From Dethiobacter sp. (GTDB lineage: Bacteria; Bacillota; Dethiobacteria; Dethiobacterales; Dethiobacteraceae): DNA of 64,000 bases. The stretch spans positions 18,645 through 82,644 of the forward strand of contig JAGXRN010000009.1 in the NCBI GenBank assembly GCA_018335875.1. The letters are read 5' to 3'. Numbering within the stretch: the stretch's first letter is position 1; the number at the start of each line of letters is the position of its first letter. The notes beneath the pieces are model-generated. The model did not search any database, was not told the origin of the DNA, and saw only the letters and a program-made list of their open reading frames with translations. The position numbers were made by a program, and so were the translations under genes. Positions 62,054 through 64,000 of this stretch are shown here, one piece after another.

Positions 62054-63424
62054 TTACTGGTTTATGGACTTTTTGATCTCCACATATTCTTCAGCTGAGA
62101 AGAACTCTTTGGTTAGCTTTACAACCACTCCGCTCAGCATTGCAAGCGCCACTATGTTCGGTATGGCCATAAGGGCGTTGAGAGTATCGGCTACATCCCA
62201 GACCATTTTCAATCCACCGAGAGCACCGATAAACAGGAAGGGCAACCAGATAATCCTGTAGGGGACAACAATTTTTGTGCCGAACAAATATTCCGCACAC
62301 TTTTCACCATAATAGCACCATACTATGGTAGTTGTATAGGCGAAGAGTATCACACCTATGGAGACAAGGAGGCCGCCTTTACCGGGCAAACCTGCATCAA
62401 AAGCCATGGCAGTAAGGGATGCTCCTGTCACACCCGATTGCCATACTCCGGTAGTGATAATCGCAAGGGCTGTCATAGTGCAAAGGACTATGGTATCGGT
62501 GAATACTTCAAACAAACCCCATACACCCTGGCGGACCGGGTGATCAACTTTCGCAGTCGAGTGGGCGATTGGGGTGCTCCCCAAACCGGCTTCATTTGAA
62601 AATACTCCCCTGGCAATACCGAAGCGGAGAGTCATCATAAGAGTAGCTCCGGCAAAACCACCCACTGCTGACATCGGCCTGAAGGCATATGAGAAAATCA
62701 AACCAAAAGCAGCCGGCACCTGGGCGATATTGATTATTATTATGATCATAGCAGCAACAATATAAAACAGTGCCATCAAAGGAACTACTGTGGAGCACAC
62801 CTGTGCAATTCTTTTAATTCCACCAAGGGTAACAATACCCACAAAAACAGCCAGGATTATTCCGGTCCATAAGTGGGGCAGGCCAAAGGAAGAGTTTAAC
62901 ACATCAGCCATGGAATTTGCCTGGACCATATTGCCGATACCAAGAGCGGCCAGAGCTCCGAAAATGCTGAAGAGAACAGCCAGCCAAGGCATTTTTAAGC
63001 CGTTCTTAATGTAATACATCGGGCCGCCGGCCACAACTCCCCCGCGAAATTCACGATAGTGAACGCCAAGGGTTACTTCAGCAAAGTTGGTCACCATCCC
63101 CAGAATACCGCAGACCCACATCCAGAATATCGCTCCCGGGCCGCCAATGGCTATGGCTGTGGCGACCCCCGCAATATTGCCCACACCTACCGTTGAAGCG
63201 ATAGCGGTGGTTAAGGCCTGGAAGGGGGAGATATCACCCTTATCCTTATCATCCACAAAGCGGATTTTACGCCAGATCTCCCGGCAGGCCCGGCTAAACT
63301 GGGTAAATTGGATACCTTTCAGCACAATTGTAAAATACAGTCCTATACCTACGACCAAGGTAAGCATAAAAGGTCCCCAAAGAATGCCGTTCAGCCAATC
63401 GTTAAAATCCAGTAAAAAACCCAA
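62054..63424 (-). CDS. Alanine/glycine:cation symporter (AGCS family)
   Basis: This 456-residue sodium-coupled symporter has about eleven helices. STVGVGNIAGVATAIAIGGPGAIFW is the signature region, and GGVVAGGPMYYIKNGLK and FSNEAGLGSTPIAHSTAK the later conserved loops. TTG 63424 follows GGGAGTTGGAAGC. It imports alanine or glycine with Na+ (or H+). It is monocistronic between terminators. Confidence 0.94.
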   Translation of the reverse strand: MGFLLDFNDWLNGILWGPFMLTLVVGIGLYFTIVLKGIQFTQFSRACREIWRKIRFVDDKDKGDISPFQALTTAIASTVGVGNIAGVATAIAIGGPGAIFWMWVCGILGMVTNFAEVTLGVHYREFRGGVVAGGPMYYIKNGLKMPWLAVLFSIFGALAALGIGNMVQANSMADVLNSSFGLPHLWTGIILAVFVGIVTLGGIKRIAQVCSTVVPLMALFYIVAAMIIIIINIAQVPAAFGLIFSYAFRPMSAVGGFAGATLMMTLRFGIARGVFSNEAGLGSTPIAHSTAKVDHPVRQGVWGLFEVFTDTIVLCTMTALAIITTGVWQSGVTGASLTAMAFDAGLPGKGGLLVSIGVILFAYTTTIVWCYYGEKCAEYLFGTKIVVPYRIIWLPFLFIGALGGLKMVWDVADTLNALMAIPNIVALAMLSGVVVKLTKEFFSAEEYVEIKKSINQ

Positions 63425-63536
63425 GCTTCCAACTCCCTTCTTTTTTTTACGGCAACCAGAAGTATATATTCTTAATATATTACATATATTCCTACATTTA
63501 CTAAATATTTTTTTATTTAAAGATACAAGGGAACCA

Positions 63537-63573
63537 AAAAAGCCCTGTGATTTTTAAAATCACAGGGCTTTTT
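63537..63573. terminator. Palindromic terminator between tRNA-Asn and the symporter gene
   Basis: A 17-bp perfect stem AAAAAGCCCTGTGATTT with its complement and short loop. It ends the rRNA-tRNA transcript just after tRNA-Asn. Confidence 0.9.
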
Positions 63574-63574
63574 A

Positions 63575-63649
63575 TGGCTCCCCGAGTAGGACTCGAACCT
63601 ACAACCTACCGGTTAACAGCCGGTTGCTCTACCGTTGAGCTATCGAGGA
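63575..63649 (-). tRNA. tRNA-Asn (anticodon GTT)
   Basis: The 75-base sequence on the minus strand folds as a cloverleaf: acceptor TCCTCGA/TCGGGGA, anticodon loop CTGTTAA, T loop GTTCGAGTC. CCA appears encoded at the 3' end. It lies directly after the 5S gene. Confidence 0.95.
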
Positions 63650-63703
63650 ATAAACAGCCGAGCCCAAGGGAATTATCATCCTCAGGCCCGGTGATAAAGT
63701 TAA

Positions 63704-63819
63704 TCTGGCGGAGACCTACTCTCCCGGGGACCAACGTCCCAAGTACCATCGGCGCTGGAGGGCTTAACGGCCGTGTTCGGAATGGGAACGGGTGTGTCCC
63801 CTCCGCAATTTCCACCAGA
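63704..63819 (-). rRNA. rrf: 5S ribosomal RNA
   Basis: On the minus strand it begins TCTGGTGG and ends CCGCCAGA, the paired ends, and contains CCCATTCCGAACACGG and GGGAGAGTAGGTC. About 116 bases. Confidence 0.93.
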
Positions 63820-63859
63820 AAGTTCTCTCAAAACTACACAGCTAAAGGTATTTTTATAA

Positions 63860-63886
63860 GACAGAGGAACCGTCCCCTTGTCTTAT
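63860..63886. repeat. REP-like GC-rich imperfect palindrome in the 23S-5S spacer
   Basis: GACAGAGGAACCGTCCCC then TTGTCTTAT; ATAAGACA at 63856-63863 and TGTCTTAT at 63879-63886 are exact inverted ends. It matches 18430-18456 at 23 of 27 positions. Confidence 0.65.
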
Positions 63887-63903
63887 TTTTATTTCACAAG
63901 ATT

Positions 63904-64000
63904 TAGGTCAAGCCCTCGACCTATTAGTACCGGTCCGCTTAAGACATTACTGCCCTTACACTCCCGGCCTATCAACCAGATATTCTCTCTGGGGTCTTAC
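63904..64000 (-). rRNA. rrl: 23S ribosomal RNA, 3' end (continues beyond the window)
   Basis: The reverse complement ends ACTAATAGGTCGAGGGCTTGACC, the 23S 3' terminus, with CGGGAGTGTAAGGGCAGTAATG and CTCTGGTTGATAGGCC-type helices before it. Only about 97 bases are visible. The exact 3' end is uncertain by a few bases. Confidence 0.9.

Noticed and set aside
61877..62098. Toxin gene following the Phd antitoxin
   Set aside because: The frame at 61901-62098 has no toxin-like motif, no ribosome site and runs into the convergent symporter's terminator.

Overview
The window comes from a low-to-mid GC, Gram-positive, spore-former-type anaerobe (Firmicutes, class Clostridia in the broad sense) that uses the Wood-Ljungdahl pathway. 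The evidence is a complete carbonyl-branch cluster (CODH/ACS, corrinoid protein, methyltransferase, methylene-THF reductase), a ctsR-mcsA-mcsB-clpC operon with a CtsR box, a Spo0E-like phosphatase, a ComFB-type protein, strong AGGAGG ribosome sites and frequent TTG starts. I cannot name a species from sequence alone.

Layout. 1-11.3 kb is an accessory metal/envelope-stress region: a BlaI-type repressor, an isoprenylcysteine/PEMT-type methyltransferase, a Met/Gly-rich DUF2680 protein, a CC-HH membrane protein, a lipoprotein, a copper ATPase gene split by an IS630-family element, several tiny Cys/His-rich proteins (two DUF2933 paralogues, an LDCC-motif protein), two M23 peptidases and a secreted Cys peptide. 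Three near-identical TACTACA-N3-TGTAGTA operators, plus a degenerate fourth at the repressor's own promoter, tie parts of this region into one regulon. 11.3-16.8 kb holds an orphan hydrogenase-maturation-type protease and a pyrC-K-D-F-E pyrimidine operon. 17-18.3 kb holds a third M23 protein and a hypothetical. 18.4-20.7 kb is a compact SatD/DUF3307 module bracketed by REP-like GC-rich repeats. 20.7-25.8 kb holds a sirtuin, a ComFB-type protein with a possible ComK-like front half, a TPR/HTH protein, YhaM and an MBL hydrolase.

25.8-39.8 kb is a minus-strand Wood-Ljungdahl operon in the order cooC-acsA-acsB-acsC-acsV-acsD-acsE-(GltD/ferredoxin/MvhD fusion)-metV-metF, with hairpins inside it after acsB and after acsD. 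It carries methyl groups from methylene-THF to acetyl-CoA; the formate-side genes (fhs, folD) are not in the window.

40-44.7 kb is the CtsR heat-shock operon. 44.8-49.9 kb has MgtC, a small SASP-like ORF, an Xaa-Pro peptidase and a Ku/LigD end-joining operon. 50-51.3 kb is trxB-trxA. 51.4-55.4 kb is nadA-nadB-nadC with its NiaR repressor and operator. 55.5-63.4 kb has an NSS transporter with its MetS small subunit, an orphan branched-chain amino-acid binding lipoprotein, a DUF438/hemerythrin/PAS protein, a nitronate monooxygenase-type enzyme, an orphan Phd-type antitoxin with a 19-bp inverted-repeat operator, and an AGCS symporter. The right edge is the end of an rRNA operon read leftward: 23S 3' end, 5S, tRNA-Asn.
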